Shown here: one piece after another, positions 21,704 through 32,418 of the stretch
Layout: the number at the start of each line of letters is the position of its first letter
Numbering within the stretch: the first letter of the stretch is position 1
NCBI RefSeq assembly: GCF_009800965.1
Contig: NZ_WUAF01000020.1
Coordinates: 1 to 64,000 of the forward strand
Reading direction: 5' to 3'
Length of the DNA stretch: 64,000 nt
DNA from: Cognatazoarcus halotolerans
GTDB taxonomy: Bacteria; Pseudomonadota; Gammaproteobacteria; Burkholderiales; Rhodocyclaceae
Notes under the pieces: generated by a model
The model's input: only the letters and a program-made list of their open reading frames with translations
What the model was told of the DNA's origin: nothing
Database searches by the model: none
Position numbers and translations under genes: made by a program

Positions 21704-24700
21704 TCAGCGGGCACCGCCCTGCCCGGGTTTGTCCCGGGCGGCGCCCCCCTGACCGGCATCGGCTCCACTCACCCGCTTGACCTGCGGATCATCCCACTTA
21801 CCCGTAATACTGTACTCGAACGCAAAAAATCGTTCGACCGGGTCCTTGAGCATCTTCTGCGCAAGATAGGTGACCACACCAGCCACCGGATTGATCACCC
21901 CGGTGGCTGCATTGGCCAATGCGGCCCCCACCGCCACCGATTCCGACAGCGTGGGCTGCACCTTGACCCTCAGGTCCTGCGTTTCCGCCGGCAGGTCGAC
22001 ACTTCCCTGCATGAAGACCTTGGCGGCGGGCCCACGGATCTCCAGATCCGTCGTGCGCATCACCCCGTGCTCGATTCGCGCCGAACCAGCGACCCGGTCA
22101 AAGGCAAAACCTTCACTGAACACATCGCGAAAATCCAGCGTGATGCGTCGCGGCAAGGCCTGCAGGCTCAACACACCAAGCAATCGTCCGACACCGGGTT
22201 CGAGCTTGTTGAACTGCCCATCACTCGCTTCCACGTCGAATCGTCCCGACAGACTTGGATAGTCGATCTGCGTCGGCGGCCCCTGCCAGTCGAACTGCCC
22301 GGACAAGATCGCCTTGCCACGTCGCACCGCATCAGGGTAACCGAACTGCGCGAGGTACCGCCCCACATCCTTCGCCTCGACCTTCACCGATAACTCGCTA
22401 CGCTGGCCGGGGCGCCAACGCCCGTCGCCACGCAGACTACCCTCCGGGCCCTCGAGCGACACACCATCGAGCAGCCATACGCCTTCCCGATTGCGGGCCT
22501 GGAGTTCCAATCGACCCAGCTCCCTTCCACGCAACATGAAACGTTCGGCGACCACGTCGAGCGTGGGCAGACTCTTAGCCCCATTCCCGTGGGACGAGGA
22601 CTCCTGAACGCTCGAAGAAACGCCTTTCTCGACGGGGTCGATGGCGAGTCGCGAGAGGCGCGCCCGGAGTGTCCCCGCATCACGCCTTCGCCAGTCGAAA
22701 CTGCCGTCGGCCGACTCGCTGGAGACCACCCCCTTCCAGCCACCGGGGTCCGCCGTAGCACGCAGTTCGACCTTGCCAATCTGTTCGCCAAACACCTTCA
22801 GACCGTCAGCCTGGAGATTGACCCCTGCGATTGGCCAGGACGTTGCCATTACATCGTCGCGCCCCGCCACCTCGACCGATGTCCCGGCCTCGTCATCGAT
22901 CGCGCGCAGCCAGGCATCCACATCCAACTCAGGCAATCGGGCACTCACCAGAACACCACCGTCGGCCTGCCTGAGCGGTGCGCCAAGCGCCGCCCCACCG
23001 CGCTCGACGCGCCAGCCATCCGGGCTGCGCCGGCGCAACACTTCAGCCTTGAGGCTGTCACCGAGGCTCAGCACGAACGTCTGTACTGTCCCCTGTCCGG
23101 AAGGGGTCAGCGAAACGGCCAGCGGCAGCTTGTCCGTGGCGCTCTTGTTGAACGGTGCCGGCAGGCTCGAGGCAATCCCTTGCAGGTCGCTGCGCAATAC
23201 CACTTCGCTGCTGCGGCCTCGGACATTTATGTCAGTCTGCCAACTGGCACGCCCGGAAAGGTGGGCCAACAGGGGCGAAGGAAATGCCTTCGCAAGGGCC
23301 GCCGCGGCAAAACCGCCGGAAGCACGGATCGCTACGCCGCCGTCTGGCCGGCTGCCACCGGCAAGGCTGAGCGGCTCACCCAACATGCGTGCGGCACCAT
23401 CGGCGATATCGAGGCGCTCCGCGGTAAAAGCGATTCGCGCCGAGGCATCGGTCAGTGGCGGGAGCCCGGAGCCGATGCGTACCGCGTTCCCGACAAAACG
23501 GTATTCGCCCTTGACCTCGGTTTTTTCGATATCTCGAAGCGGCATCACCAGCGACAGAGACAGACTGCCCGCACCATCAGCCGTGATGTCCTCGGTAAAG
23601 CGATCGATCCGCTCACCGACCGGGCTCGAATTCACAAAGGCGAGAAAACCGTTGGTCGGCCCCGCAGCGCTACCCTTTATCGTCAGAATGTCGTCGCCAT
23701 CGAGATCAGGCAGTTCGGCAGTGACGCGACCAAGCTTGACACTGCCGATGTGCCCGCGATCGGCGGTGATCAGCATGCCGGCCCCTTCGAAACGGAGGGT
23801 GCCGTCGATACCGTCGATCGCTGGCCAGCCCGGCGCATACTCGAGGCGCCCATTCGAAATCTTTGCGGTAACGAGAAATTGCCCGTCCTTGCCATCGCGA
23901 AACGGAAAGTTCGCGAGATTGCCCCGCAACCTGAGCCGGGCGTCGGCAGCCTTGCCGGAAACGATACTCCGGTGCAACCAGTCGCGGGTCTCCTCGTTCA
24001 CTACCAGCGGCATGTAGCGCCACACCGCGGTTCCATCGGCACGCGTGAGCCGCGCCTGCAGATCGATTTCGCCAGGCCCGTTCTCATCCGGGATGAAACT
24101 GCCGCTGGCGTTGCCGGCAGCATCGGAGTTGGAGAACTCCGCCCTTTCGAGGTTCACCTCGATCTTTCCTTCGCGACGCGCCCAGCCGCCCCCCGCCTGC
24201 AGGGTTTCGAAGTCGAGCCGGGACTCGGCAAAAATGTCCGGCAGGTCAATGCTCGCCCCGCTACTCGCGAGCGTGAAACGGCCACTCTGGTCATTGCCCT
24301 CGATCTCCCCCGACAGGCCCGCCATGCCCGGCCACCCGCCACCTGCCGTGAAGCCGATACCATCAAACCGCGCCACGACGGACCACGACGGCGCCGCCTG
24401 GGCAGTCCCCTTCCAGTCCAGCGACACTCCGCTGAGCTGCCCGTCCGGTGCCAGTGCAGCCAATTGTCTGTGCAGCGCAGCGTCGAGGGGCAAGTACTGT
24501 GCAAGCCTCGCCAGCGCAGCGACGTCGAGCCGATTGACGGCGAAATGCCCAGCATTCGGCTGTCCGTCAGCGCCCCTCGAGATTCTCAGGTCGGCGTCCG
24601 TCCGGGGAAGATCGATCGAGCCATCCGCAAACGACATCGCGAGGCCCCGCGAACTCACCGAAAATCCCTCGGGGCCAAAATCACCGCCGATTCGCCCGTC

Positions 24701-25630
24701 GAGCCGCATGAGCTCGAGTGTCGGCAAGGTACCGTCAAGCTGCAACCTGACGGATCGCAGCGACAGGTCGATCAGCGAGCTGACGATCCGCGCACCATCA
24801 AAGGTCAACCAGGCATTGAGCGCGCCGCGTCCGTCTATTGAAACGGGATAATCGATCCAGCTGCGCCAACCACCAAGCGCAGCGCCTTCGAGCCGCGCAA
24901 ACAGCTGGCCGTGCCAACCTGAAAGAGACGCAGGATCTGCACCGACCAGATCGCCGCGCAGTTCGAGCAGACCCGCAAGTTCGTTGGATGGTCGGGCCGT
25001 GAGCCCGAAACGATGATGATCGTTCAGCGCATTCACAAGGCGGATCTGTACCTGCTCGAGCCCGAGCGGCGGTGCGCCACGTCGATCGTCGATCCAGGTC
25101 AGTCCGGCATCATGGATGACGATTTCGTCCTGCCCAAGCAGCCAGTCCGCAAATTGCCCGTTTTCACCGCCACCGGCGTCCACCGGCAAGCCCGCGATGA
25201 GGATTTTTCCGTCTGGCTCCCGGCGCACCTCGAGACTCGGCCCGAAAAACTCCAACAGGCGGAAATGCGGTGAGAGACGAAGCAAGGAACTCCAGGATAC
25301 CGTCGCATCGACCCGCGCAAGCTTCAGAGCCGCCCTTCCGGAACGGTCCCGCACCACCAGATCGGCCAGTTTCAGTCGTGGTCTGAATCCGCTCCAGCTG
25401 GTCTCGATCTCGCCGATCTCCACCGGCAGGCCGAGCGCACTGCCAAAGGCGGCAGCAATCTCGTCACGATAGTCGTTGGCTTTGGGGAGCAGCAGATAGC
25501 GGACGCCCAGGATGCCAACCGCGGAAACGAAATAGGCCAGCACGACTGCGCGCCACAGCCAGACGGCTGCGCGGCGCCATCGGGGTCGCCCGGGCGGGAG
25601 TGAAGGAGAAGGAATACTTTGAGGAATCAC
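21704..25630 (-). CDS. yhdP: AsmA/YhdP-family envelope protein
   Basis: A 1308-residue DUF3971/AsmA-like protein of the YhdP/TamB superfamily. A single N-terminal transmembrane helix (about 22-47) anchors it in the inner membrane. The rest is a long repetitive beta-rich periplasmic region, and the AsmA-like C-terminal domain ends with the FFAFEYSITGKWDDP segment. In E. coli, YhdP, TamB and YdbH carry phospholipids to the outer membrane. The length is typical. It is divergent from glnE with a 115-bp shared upstream region. Confidence 0.93.
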   Translation of the reverse strand: MIPQSIPSPSLPPGRPRWRRAAVWLWRAVVLAYFVSAVGILGVRYLLLPKANDYRDEIAAAFGSALGLPVEIGEIETSWSGFRPRLKLADLVVRDRSGRAALKLARVDATVSWSSLLRLSPHFRLLEFFGPSLEVRREPDGKILIAGLPVDAGGGENGQFADWLLGQDEIVIHDAGLTWIDDRRGAPPLGLEQVQIRLVNALNDHHRFGLTARPSNELAGLLELRGDLVGADPASLSGWHGQLFARLEGAALGGWRSWIDYPVSIDGRGALNAWLTFDGARIVSSLIDLSLRSVRLQLDGTLPTLELMRLDGRIGGDFGPEGFSVSSRGLAMSFADGSIDLPRTDADLRISRGADGQPNAGHFAVNRLDVAALARLAQYLPLDAALHRQLAALAPDGQLSGVSLDWKGTAQAAPSWSVVARFDGIGFTAGGGWPGMAGLSGEIEGNDQSGRFTLASSGASIDLPDIFAESRLDFETLQAGGGWARREGKIEVNLERAEFSNSDAAGNASGSFIPDENGPGEIDLQARLTRADGTAVWRYMPLVVNEETRDWLHRSIVSGKAADARLRLRGNLANFPFRDGKDGQFLVTAKISNGRLEYAPGWPAIDGIDGTLRFEGAGMLITADRGHIGSVKLGRVTAELPDLDGDDILTIKGSAAGPTNGFLAFVNSSPVGERIDRFTEDITADGAGSLSLSLVMPLRDIEKTEVKGEYRFVGNAVRIGSGLPPLTDASARIAFTAERLDIADGAARMLGEPLSLAGGSRPDGGVAIRASGGFAAAALAKAFPSPLLAHLSGRASWQTDINVRGRSSEVVLRSDLQGIASSLPAPFNKSATDKLPLAVSLTPSGQGTVQTFVLSLGDSLKAEVLRRRSPDGWRVERGGAALGAPLRQADGGVLVSARLPELDVDAWLRAIDDEAGTSVEVAGRDDVMATSWPIAGVNLQADGLKVFGEQIGKVELRATADPGGWKGVVSSESADGSFDWRRRDAGTLRARLSRLAIDPVEKGVSSSVQESSSHGNGAKSLPTLDVVAERFMLRGRELGRLELQARNREGVWLLDGVSLEGPEGSLRGDGRWRPGQRSELSVKVEAKDVGRYLAQFGYPDAVRRGKAILSGQFDWQGPPTQIDYPSLSGRFDVEASDGQFNKLEPGVGRLLGVLSLQALPRRITLDFRDVFSEGFAFDRVAGSARIEHGVMRTTDLEIRGPAAKVFMQGSVDLPAETQDLRVKVQPTLSESVAVGAALANAATGVINPVAGVVTYLAQKMLKDPVERFFAFEYSITGKWDDPQVKRVSGADAGQGGAARDKPGQGGAR

Positions 25631-25745
25631 AGATCAGGGCCGGATTTCAACCGACGCTTCGCCAAACGCTGCAGGTACCGCACGCCATTTCTGCCTTGCG
25701 CGCTCCAGGCTCGACTAAAATGCCCCATTCAGGAGCCGCACCGGA

Positions 25746-28478
25746 ATGCACGCGGCGTCGATGAGCAATTCTACCGAAGCGCCTTCAACCATGCCTCCCG
25801 ATCTCATGTCCCACGTCGATGCGATTCGCAAGACCGCTGAATTTTCACGCTTTTTCGAACGTCAGCTGAACGCGCGCCCATGGCTGGCATCGCAACTCGA
25901 AACCCATCTTGCGGGGCCACTCGAGTCCGCGGCAATGGCGACGTTCGTTGCCGGGCAGGGGCTTGACGAAGCCAGTCTTCCCGCCGTGTTGCGCCGGCTC
26001 CGTGCGTGGGTCATCAGCCATGTCATGGTGCGCGATCTGGCGGGTGTCGCATCGCTGACGGAAGTCACCGAGACGATGACCACCCTGGCCGATTTCACCG
26101 TGGCAACGGCATGCGATCTACTGCACGCCAAGCTGGCAAGACGTTATGGCGAACCGCTCGGCAGCGACGGGCGAACACAGCGCATGATCGTGATCGGCAT
26201 GGGAAAGCTGGGCGGGCGAGAGCTCAATGTGTCCTCGGACGTCGACTTCATCTTCGTCTACCCCGAAGACGGTGAGACGGACGGGCCGAAGTCGATCAGC
26301 AATTTCGAGTTCTTTGCCAGTCTTGGCAAGAAGTTGATTCAGTCCCTGAACGAGATCACCGAAGAAGGGCAGGTCTTCCGGGTAGACATGCGTTTGCGTC
26401 CGAACGGGGATTCGGGACCATTGGTATGCAGCTTCGACATGCTCGAAAACTATTTCATTACCCAGGGACGCGAGTGGGAGCGCTATGCGTGGATCAAGGC
26501 GCGGGCGATGCTGGGCGAGCGCACTGACGAACTCGCGTCGATTTCCCGCCCCTTCGTTTTCCGCAAGTACCTCGATTTCGGTGCGATCAATGCAATGCGT
26601 GATCTGCACGCCCAGATCCGCCGGGAAGTGGCACGCCGCGACATGGCCAACAACGTCAAGCTCGGGCCTGGAGGAATTCGCGAGATCGAATTCATCGCCC
26701 AGGTTTTCCAGCTTGTCCGCGGCGGGCGCGATCTCGCGCTGCAGGTCAAACCGACGCTGAAGGTACTCGAATTGCTCCCCGAGCGCGGAATACTGGACCG
26801 CGCTACCGTTACCCAGCTCTCCGCGGCCTACGACTTCCTGCGGCGACTCGAACACAGACTCCAGTACCTGGACGATGCCCAGACCCACAGCCTTCCCGAG
26901 AACGAACAGGACCAGATGCGCATAGCTGCGGCAATGGGCCATCGGGACTTCGACGAGATGATGGGCATCCTGGACACGCATCGGACGATCGTGAGTGCAA
27001 ACTTCGAGCACGTATTCGGAGACCCTACCGAAGATGCGCACGCGCTCGACGGCGCCTGGAGCGACGCGGGCGATCAGGCCGGTTGCGCCGACGTTCTCAC
27101 CAAACTGGGATACGCCGACCCCGACACGGCCTCGCGCCGCCTTGCCGAAATTCGGCGCAGTGCCCGATATCAGCAGATGCCCGCCCAGCACAAAGCCCGT
27201 TTCGACGGAATCATGCCACGAGCGCTGTCGATCGCGACCTCGACGCCAAACCCGGACCAGACGCTGGCGCGAATCCTCGACCTGATCGAGGCGATCAGCC
27301 GCCGCGGCGCCTACCTCGCCTTGCTGCAGCAGTATCCGCAGGCCTTGCAACGGGTTGCCGAACTCGTCAGTGCTTCGCGCTGGGCCGCGACCTACCTCGC
27401 CCGCCATCCCATCCTCCTCGACGAACTGCTCGATGCCAGGCAACTCGGACAGACCCCGGATTTGTCCGAGTTCCGCACGGAACTCGCTGCCGAGCTGGAA
27501 CGGGTCGAACCGGACATGGAACGCCAGATGGACGTGATGAGGGAGCGCCTGCACACTCAGGTATTCGGCATGCTCACCCAGGACATTGCGGGCAATCTCA
27601 CCGTCGAATCACTGGCCGACCACCTGTCCGCGCTGGCCGATACGATCGTCGAGCTCACGATCCCGATGTGCTGGCGCAGGCTCCGCAAGCGCCACCGCGA
27701 AACGCCCGCGTTCAGCGTGATCAGCTACGGCAAGCTCGGCGGCAAGGAACTCGGCTACTCCTCCGATCTCGACATCGTGTTCCTGTTCGACGACCCGGAC
27801 CCGGACGCGATGGAGCTCTATTCTCGTCTTGCCCAGCGTATCAACAGCTGGCTGTCGAGTCAGACCGCGGCCGGCATTCTCTACGAAACCGACCTGCGGC
27901 TTCGGCCCAACGGCGATGCCGGCCTGCTGGTCACGAGTGTCGAAGCCTTTCGCCAGTACCAGCTCGAATCGGCATGGACCTGGGAGCATCAGGCCCTGAC
28001 TCGCGCCCGCTTCACTGCCGGGGATCGGTCGATTGGCGAACGCTTCGAGGAAATCCGCATCGAAGTGCTGCGGCAGGCTCGCGACGCTTCGAAGCTGGCA
28101 AGCGAAGTGATCGAGATGCGCCGGAAGATGTACGAGAACCACGGCGGCAAGAGCGACCGGTTCGATCTCAAGCAGGACAAGGGCGGCCTGATCGACGTCG
28201 AGTTCATCGTCCAGTACCTGGTGCTGCGTCACGCGCATGAACACGCGGAGCTCTGCGGGAATCTGGGCAATATCGCGCTGCTAGGCATCGCGGCAAGGCT
28301 CGGTCTGATTCCGGCCGAACTCGCCGAAGGCGCAGCTGAAAGCTATCGCAGCTTCCGTCGCCATCAGCACCGGCTGAGGTTGGACACCGGCAGCTCGCGC
28401 ATCGAAGCGAACGCAGTCGAACAGGAGCGCCGCGTCGTCATCGCGTTATGGGAAGCGGTCTTCGGGGTTGATCGCTGA
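25746..28478 (+). CDS. glnE: Glutamine synthetase adenylyltransferase/deadenylase
   Basis: A 910-residue bifunctional enzyme that adenylylates and deadenylylates glutamine synthetase in response to PII. Two nucleotidyltransferase domains are present: GMGKLGGRELNVSSDVD at 151-167 and SYGKLGGKELGYSSDLD from residue 660. The first is the deadenylase, the second the adenylylase. ATG 25746 is preceded by AGGAG at 10 nt; internal ATGs at 25761, 25791 and 25806 are alternatives. A terminator follows at 28558-28583. Confidence 0.96.
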   Translation: MHAASMSNSTEAPSTMPPDLMSHVDAIRKTAEFSRFFERQLNARPWLASQLETHLAGPLESAAMATFVAGQGLDEASLPAVLRRLRAWVISHVMVRDLAGVASLTEVTETMTTLADFTVATACDLLHAKLARRYGEPLGSDGRTQRMIVIGMGKLGGRELNVSSDVDFIFVYPEDGETDGPKSISNFEFFASLGKKLIQSLNEITEEGQVFRVDMRLRPNGDSGPLVCSFDMLENYFITQGREWERYAWIKARAMLGERTDELASISRPFVFRKYLDFGAINAMRDLHAQIRREVARRDMANNVKLGPGGIREIEFIAQVFQLVRGGRDLALQVKPTLKVLELLPERGILDRATVTQLSAAYDFLRRLEHRLQYLDDAQTHSLPENEQDQMRIAAAMGHRDFDEMMGILDTHRTIVSANFEHVFGDPTEDAHALDGAWSDAGDQAGCADVLTKLGYADPDTASRRLAEIRRSARYQQMPAQHKARFDGIMPRALSIATSTPNPDQTLARILDLIEAISRRGAYLALLQQYPQALQRVAELVSASRWAATYLARHPILLDELLDARQLGQTPDLSEFRTELAAELERVEPDMERQMDVMRERLHTQVFGMLTQDIAGNLTVESLADHLSALADTIVELTIPMCWRRLRKRHRETPAFSVISYGKLGGKELGYSSDLDIVFLFDDPDPDAMELYSRLAQRINSWLSSQTAAGILYETDLRLRPNGDAGLLVTSVEAFRQYQLESAWTWEHQALTRARFTAGDRSIGERFEEIRIEVLRQARDASKLASEVIEMRRKMYENHGGKSDRFDLKQDKGGLIDVEFIVQYLVLRHAHEHAELCGNLGNIALLGIAARLGLIPAELAEGAAESYRSFRRHQHRLRLDTGSSRIEANAVEQERRVVIALWEAVFGVDR

Positions 28479-28557
28479 ACCGGAACGAAACAACCTCTTC
28501 CAGGTTTTGGGCGGCAGATCAGGCGGTCCGCATACGCCCTTGTCCGAGGGCCAAGAA

Positions 28558-28583
28558 AAATGCCACTCCGTGAAGTGGCATTT
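28558..28583. terminator. Bidirectional terminator between glnE and malate synthase
   Basis: A 10-bp perfect stem AAATGCCACT (28558-28567) / AGTGGCATTT (28574-28583) with loop CCGTGA. A- and T-rich flanks on both sides let it serve convergent glnE (plus) and glcB (minus). Confidence 0.8.
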
Positions 28584-28633
28584 CCTGTCTTTTGCCCGCC
28601 TCCGGCGCTACGCGCTGAGACGACCTTTCAGGC

Positions 28634-30811
28634 CTACGCCTGAGCCTTTGCAATCTGGCGATAGCGGTGCAACAACGGTTCGGTATAACCGCTTGGTTGG
28701 GAGCAGCCCTCGAACACCAACGCGCAGGCCGCCTGGAAGGCGACACTGTCGGCAAGGTTGGAAGCCATCGGCCGGTAGGCCGGATCGCCGGCATTCTGGC
28801 CGTCGACCACGGCAGCCATGCGCTGCATCGTCTCTTCAACCTGTTCGCGGCTCACCACGCCATGACGCAACCAGTTGGCAATGTGCTGGCTGGAAATCCG
28901 CAGCGTGGCACGATCTTCCATCAGACCAACGTTGTTGATATCGGGCACTTTCGAGCAGCCAACCCCCTGCTCCACCCAGCGCACGACGTAGCCGAGAATG
29001 CCCTGACAGTTGTTGTCCAGTTCCTGCTGGCGCTCGTTCGCGCACCATTCGGCACGCTCGACGACGGGGATGGTGAGCAGGTCGGGGAGCAGACGCTCGC
29101 TCTCCGCAGAAAGGTCGAGCTTCTCGATCTCCTGCTGCACCGCAGCCACACTGACCTGATGGTAGTGCAGGGCGTGCAGGGTCGCACCGGTCGGGGACGG
29201 AACCCAGGCCGTGTTTGCGCCAGCCTTGGGATGAGCGATCTTCTGCTCGAGCATGGCCGCCATGAGGTCAGGCATTGCCCACATGCCCTTGCCGATCTGG
29301 GCACGACCGCGCAGACCGCAATCCAGGCCGATGAGCACGTTGCGACGCTCATAGGCCTGGATCCAGGCGCTGTTCTTGATATCGCCCTTGCGCATCATCG
29401 GGCCTGCTTCCATGGCGGTGTGCATCTCGTCGCCGGTGCGATCGAGGAAGCCGGTATTGATGAATGCTACCCGGGCCGGCGCAGCGGCGATGGAGGCCTT
29501 GAGGTTGACGCTGGTACGACGCTCCTCGTCCATGATGCCGAGCTTGACCGTGTGGCGCGGCAGCTTGAGCAGATCCTCGACGCGACCGAACAGTTCATCC
29601 GCGAACGCGACCTCGGCCGGGCCATGCATCTTGGGCTTGACGATATAGATGCTGCCGCGGCGCGAATTGCCCTTGCGCTGAAGGTCGCGACTCGAGATCA
29701 GCGTGGTCACGACCGCATCGATGATGCCTTCCGGCACTTCGTTTCCGGCCTCGTCGAGAATGGCCGGGTTGGTCATCAGGTGGCCCACGTTGCGCACGAA
29801 CAGCAGCGCGCGACCGTGCAGGATCACGGGCTTGCCGTCAGCGCCGGTGTATTCGCGATCGGCGTTCAGGGTACGGGTAACCGACTTGCCACCCTTTTCG
29901 AACGTGTCGACGAGCGTGCCCTGCATCAGGCCAAGCCAGTTGCGATAAACCACGACCTTGTCGTCACCGTCGACCGCGGCAACCGAGTCTTCGCAGTCCA
30001 TGATGGTGGACAGTGCCGCTTCGATCAGCAGGTCATTCACGCCGGCAGCGTCCGAAGCACCGATTGCGCCCGAACGATCGATCTGGATCTCGATGTGCAG
30101 TCCGTTGTTCTTGAGCAGAACCGCTTGCGGCGCCGCCGCATCGCCCTGGTAGCCGACGAACTTGCCGGCATCGGCCAGCGCGGCGCTGGCACCGCTCTTG
30201 AGCGTGACGACCAGCGCGCCATTGCTCACCGAATAGGCGGTCGCATCGGCATGGGATGCACCTGCGAGCGGCGCAGCCTGATCAAGAACGCCACGGCCAA
30301 AGGCGATGACCTTCTGGCCTCGCACAGGGTTGTAGCCCTTGCCGCGCTCGGCACCGTCGGCATCGCTGATGGCATCGGTACCGTAAAGCGCGTCATAGAG
30401 CGAACCCCAGCGGGCGTTCGCCGCGTTGAGCGCGTAGCGTGCGTTCATGACCGGCACGACAAGCTGCGGACCGGCCTGCACCGCCAACTCGTCGTCGACG
30501 TTGGCGGTGCTGATCTTGACGTCCTTGGGGGTAGGAAGCAGATAGCCGACCGACTCGAGGAAGGCTCGATAGGCAGCCATGTCCCGTATCGGGCCCGGGT
30601 TCGCCCGGTGCCAGGCGTCGAGCTCGCTCTGCAAGCGATCCCGTTCGGCGAGCAGCGCCTTGTTCTTGGGTGCCAAGTCGTGAACCAGCTTGTCGAAGCC
30701 GCTCCAGAAAGTCGCTACATCGAGGCCGGTCCCCGGCAAAGCTTCTTCATCGATGAAGCGTTGCAGATTGTTGGCAACCTGCAGTCGCTGGCACTTGGTA
30801 CGTTCGGTCAT
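28634..30811 (-). CDS. glcB: Malate synthase G
   Basis: A 725-residue malate synthase G that condenses glyoxylate and acetyl-CoA to malate. The C-terminal part contains VGCSKVPDI with C619 and MEDRATLR with D633, matching the known catalytic Cys and Asp region of the G isoform. ATG 30811 gives the family-length protein; the frame stays open 84 codons upstream but that part is not conserved-looking. It lies 23 kb from glcDEF but completes the glycolate pathway. A FadR-type palindrome lies 201 bp upstream (31012-31022). Confidence 0.96.
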   Translation of the reverse strand: MTERTKCQRLQVANNLQRFIDEEALPGTGLDVATFWSGFDKLVHDLAPKNKALLAERDRLQSELDAWHRANPGPIRDMAAYRAFLESVGYLLPTPKDVKISTANVDDELAVQAGPQLVVPVMNARYALNAANARWGSLYDALYGTDAISDADGAERGKGYNPVRGQKVIAFGRGVLDQAAPLAGASHADATAYSVSNGALVVTLKSGASAALADAGKFVGYQGDAAAPQAVLLKNNGLHIEIQIDRSGAIGASDAAGVNDLLIEAALSTIMDCEDSVAAVDGDDKVVVYRNWLGLMQGTLVDTFEKGGKSVTRTLNADREYTGADGKPVILHGRALLFVRNVGHLMTNPAILDEAGNEVPEGIIDAVVTTLISSRDLQRKGNSRRGSIYIVKPKMHGPAEVAFADELFGRVEDLLKLPRHTVKLGIMDEERRTSVNLKASIAAAPARVAFINTGFLDRTGDEMHTAMEAGPMMRKGDIKNSAWIQAYERRNVLIGLDCGLRGRAQIGKGMWAMPDLMAAMLEQKIAHPKAGANTAWVPSPTGATLHALHYHQVSVAAVQQEIEKLDLSAESERLLPDLLTIPVVERAEWCANERQQELDNNCQGILGYVVRWVEQGVGCSKVPDINNVGLMEDRATLRISSQHIANWLRHGVVSREQVEETMQRMAAVVDGQNAGDPAYRPMASNLADSVAFQAACALVFEGCSQPSGYTEPLLHRYRQIAKAQA

Positions 30812-31011
30812 GGCTCTGGCTCTCTTTATAACTAAAACATTACGGTCAATTTGGTCTATGTGGCGCCGGCCCCCCGCCAACCGCAGTCGTGTTGCGCAGA
30901 GGCCACGCTTCATCGACGGTCCAAGCGCGTCGGGCCAGGGAATAACCTGAGCGCGCATCAGGCTGGAAGGGGCAACCCAAGCCACCGACCATGCACGCCG
31001 GTCCTCCAACC

Positions 31012-31022
31012 CTGTCCGACAG
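31012..31022. promoter_or_regulatory. Candidate FadR-family operator upstream of glcB
   Basis: CTGTC-C-GACAG is a perfect palindrome around a central base with core TGTCnGACA, the pattern bound by FadR-subfamily GntR regulators. It matches the site at 54902-54912 beside the glcDEF regulator except at the outermost and central positions. Confidence 0.45.
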
Positions 31023-31129
31023 GACGGAATCTTCAAGCAGCACAAGGTCCTTGGCTTCGCCAACCGTGAAGAATGGCGATGATTTTGGCCCGGGTCAATA
31101 CAAGAGCGGGTAGAACATGCGGTCTTTTA

Positions 31130-31140
31130 TTGCAGTGCAA
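31130..31140. promoter_or_regulatory. Palindrome TTGCA-G-TGCAA upstream of glcB
   Basis: A perfect 11-bp palindrome about 320 bp upstream of the glcB start. It could be an operator; no regulator is assigned. Confidence 0.25.
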
Positions 31141-31264
31141 CCACATTGTCGCCCGCCCCGATCAGGCCCAGGCGTCTAAGGCGTACTTGGCAAGGCTATC
31201 GAGAGCGGTAGGGATCGCCTCCCGGTCACATCCCGGCCGCACCTCAGCCAATGCCACGCAACAC

Positions 31265-31294
31265 AAAAAAGCCACTCCGAAGAGTGGCTTTTTT
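31265..31294 (-). terminator. Terminator after tRNA-Pro
   Basis: A 13-bp perfect stem AAAAAAGCCACTC (31265-31277) / GAGTGGCTTTTTT (31282-31294) with loop CGAA. It begins 11 nt past the tRNA-Pro 3' end in the direction of transcription. It could also stop plus-strand transcription. Confidence 0.85.
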
Positions 31295-31304
31295 GTCGGG
31301 ATAT

Positions 31305-31381
31305 TGGTCGGGGAAAGAGGATTCGAACCTCCGGCCCCTGCGTCCCGAACGCAGTGCTCTACCAGGCTGAGCTATTCCCCG
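31305..31381 (-). tRNA. tRNA-Pro (anticodon CGG)
   Basis: A 77-nt tRNA with encoded CCA (complement of 31305-31307). The acceptor CGGGGAA pairs with TTCCCCG, the anticodon stem CTGCG/CGCAG encloses TTCGGGA giving anticodon CGG, and the T-arm carries GGTTCGAATCC. It lies 16 nt downstream of ispB and is followed by a strong terminator. Confidence 0.95.
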
Positions 31382-31397
31382 TTCGCTGCATGCCCGA

Positions 31398-32366
31398 CTA
31401 GAAAGATCGGGCAACTGCAAAGTCCGACAATTGTAGCAGCGAGTTTTTGAAATTGGAAGCGGGAAGACACGACAGCGCTTCGATCGCGAGATTGGCTTCT
31501 GCCGTCGCATAGCGCCGGGTTTCCTCGAGCGCCCCGGAATTCTTTATGGCGTCGAGGACAGCAGCAAAATCCTCCCTACCCCCTTCTTCGATGGCGTGCC
31601 TCACTACCGCGGCCTGCTCGCTCGTTCCATGGTTCATCACATGAATAAGTGGCAGCGTCGGCTTTCCTTCCGCCAGATCGTCACCGAGGTGCTTGCCGGT
31701 TTCCGCCTCGTCGGCAGAGTAGTCGAGCACGTCGTCGATCAGCTGGAACGCGGTCCCGAGGTGCATGCCGAACGCTGCCATGCTTACCTCCTGTTCAGGC
31801 GTGGCACCACCAAGGATTGCACCGAGACGTGTGGCAGCCTCAAACAGCTTCGCCGTCTTGAAACGAATGACCTGCAGATAATCATCAACCGCCAGATCCG
31901 CGTCATGACAGTTCAGCAATTGCAGTACTTCGCCTTCAGCAATGGTGTTGGTCGCGTCGGCCAACACCTGCATCACCCGCATCTCGCCGACACCGACCAT
32001 CATCTGGAAGGCACGTGAATAGAGAAAATCCCCTACAAGCACCGACGCGGCGTTACCAAATAGTGCGTTGGCGGTCTTGTTGCCTCTGCGCAAATCAGAT
32101 TCGTCCACCACATCGTCATGAAGGAGCGTGGCGGTGTGGATGAACTCGATGACCGCCGCAAGCTCGTGATGATGCGTTCCTTGGTAACCGAAAGCGCCTG
32201 CCGAAAACAATGCCAGAGCCGGCCTCAGCCGTTTGCCACCACTGTGAATGATGTACTCGGCAACCTGTCGGATAAGAACAACGTCTGAATGCAGACGTTG
32301 GCGGATGACCGCGTCGACAGCCTTCATGTCGGCGTCGATCGGAGAGTATAGCTGTGCTAGGGACAC
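31398..32366 (-). CDS. ispB: Octaprenyl diphosphate synthase
   Basis: A 322-residue long-chain trans-prenyltransferase making the ubiquinone side chain. The first Asp-rich motif DDVVD is at 84-88 and the second DDVLD at 211-215. The chain length (octaprenyl) follows from family and lineage, not from the sequence alone. In many betaproteobacteria ispB sits beside rplU-rpmA; here those genes are 25 kb away and tRNA-Pro is the neighbour. Confidence 0.95.
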   Translation of the reverse strand: MSLAQLYSPIDADMKAVDAVIRQRLHSDVVLIRQVAEYIIHSGGKRLRPALALFSAGAFGYQGTHHHELAAVIEFIHTATLLHDDVVDESDLRRGNKTANALFGNAASVLVGDFLYSRAFQMMVGVGEMRVMQVLADATNTIAEGEVLQLLNCHDADLAVDDYLQVIRFKTAKLFEAATRLGAILGGATPEQEVSMAAFGMHLGTAFQLIDDVLDYSADEAETGKHLGDDLAEGKPTLPLIHVMNHGTSEQAAVVRHAIEEGGREDFAAVLDAIKNSGALEETRRYATAEANLAIEALSCLPASNFKNSLLQLSDFAVARSF

Positions 32367-32418
32367 GGCGCGGGGAAGGAAGGAAAACCGCGATGGTAGG
32401 GGCGCCGCACGAGCCGCG

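Larger units (their letters stand above)
30812..31304. other. 493-nt upstream region of malate synthase G
   Basis: No gene is supported here. The stretch holds a FadR-like palindrome (31012-31022), a second 11-bp palindrome TTGCAGTGCAA (31130-31140) and the tRNA-Pro terminator (31265-31294). The glcB promoter must lie in it unless transcription continues from tRNA-Pro, but I could not place its -10 and -35 with confidence. Short open frames here have no good Shine-Dalgarno. Confidence 0.5.

Noticed and set aside
22589-24841. 750-codon plus-strand ORF inside yhdP
   Set aside because: Composition is Arg/Pro/Gly/His rich, typical of an antisense frame; yhdP on the other strand is clearly coding.
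28667-30835. 722-codon plus-strand ORF opposite malate synthase G
   Set aside because: Antisense shadow of a well-conserved enzyme.
30812-31063. 84-codon N-terminal extension of malate synthase G
   Set aside because: Not family-like, and it would give an overlong protein; ATG 30811 matches the usual length.
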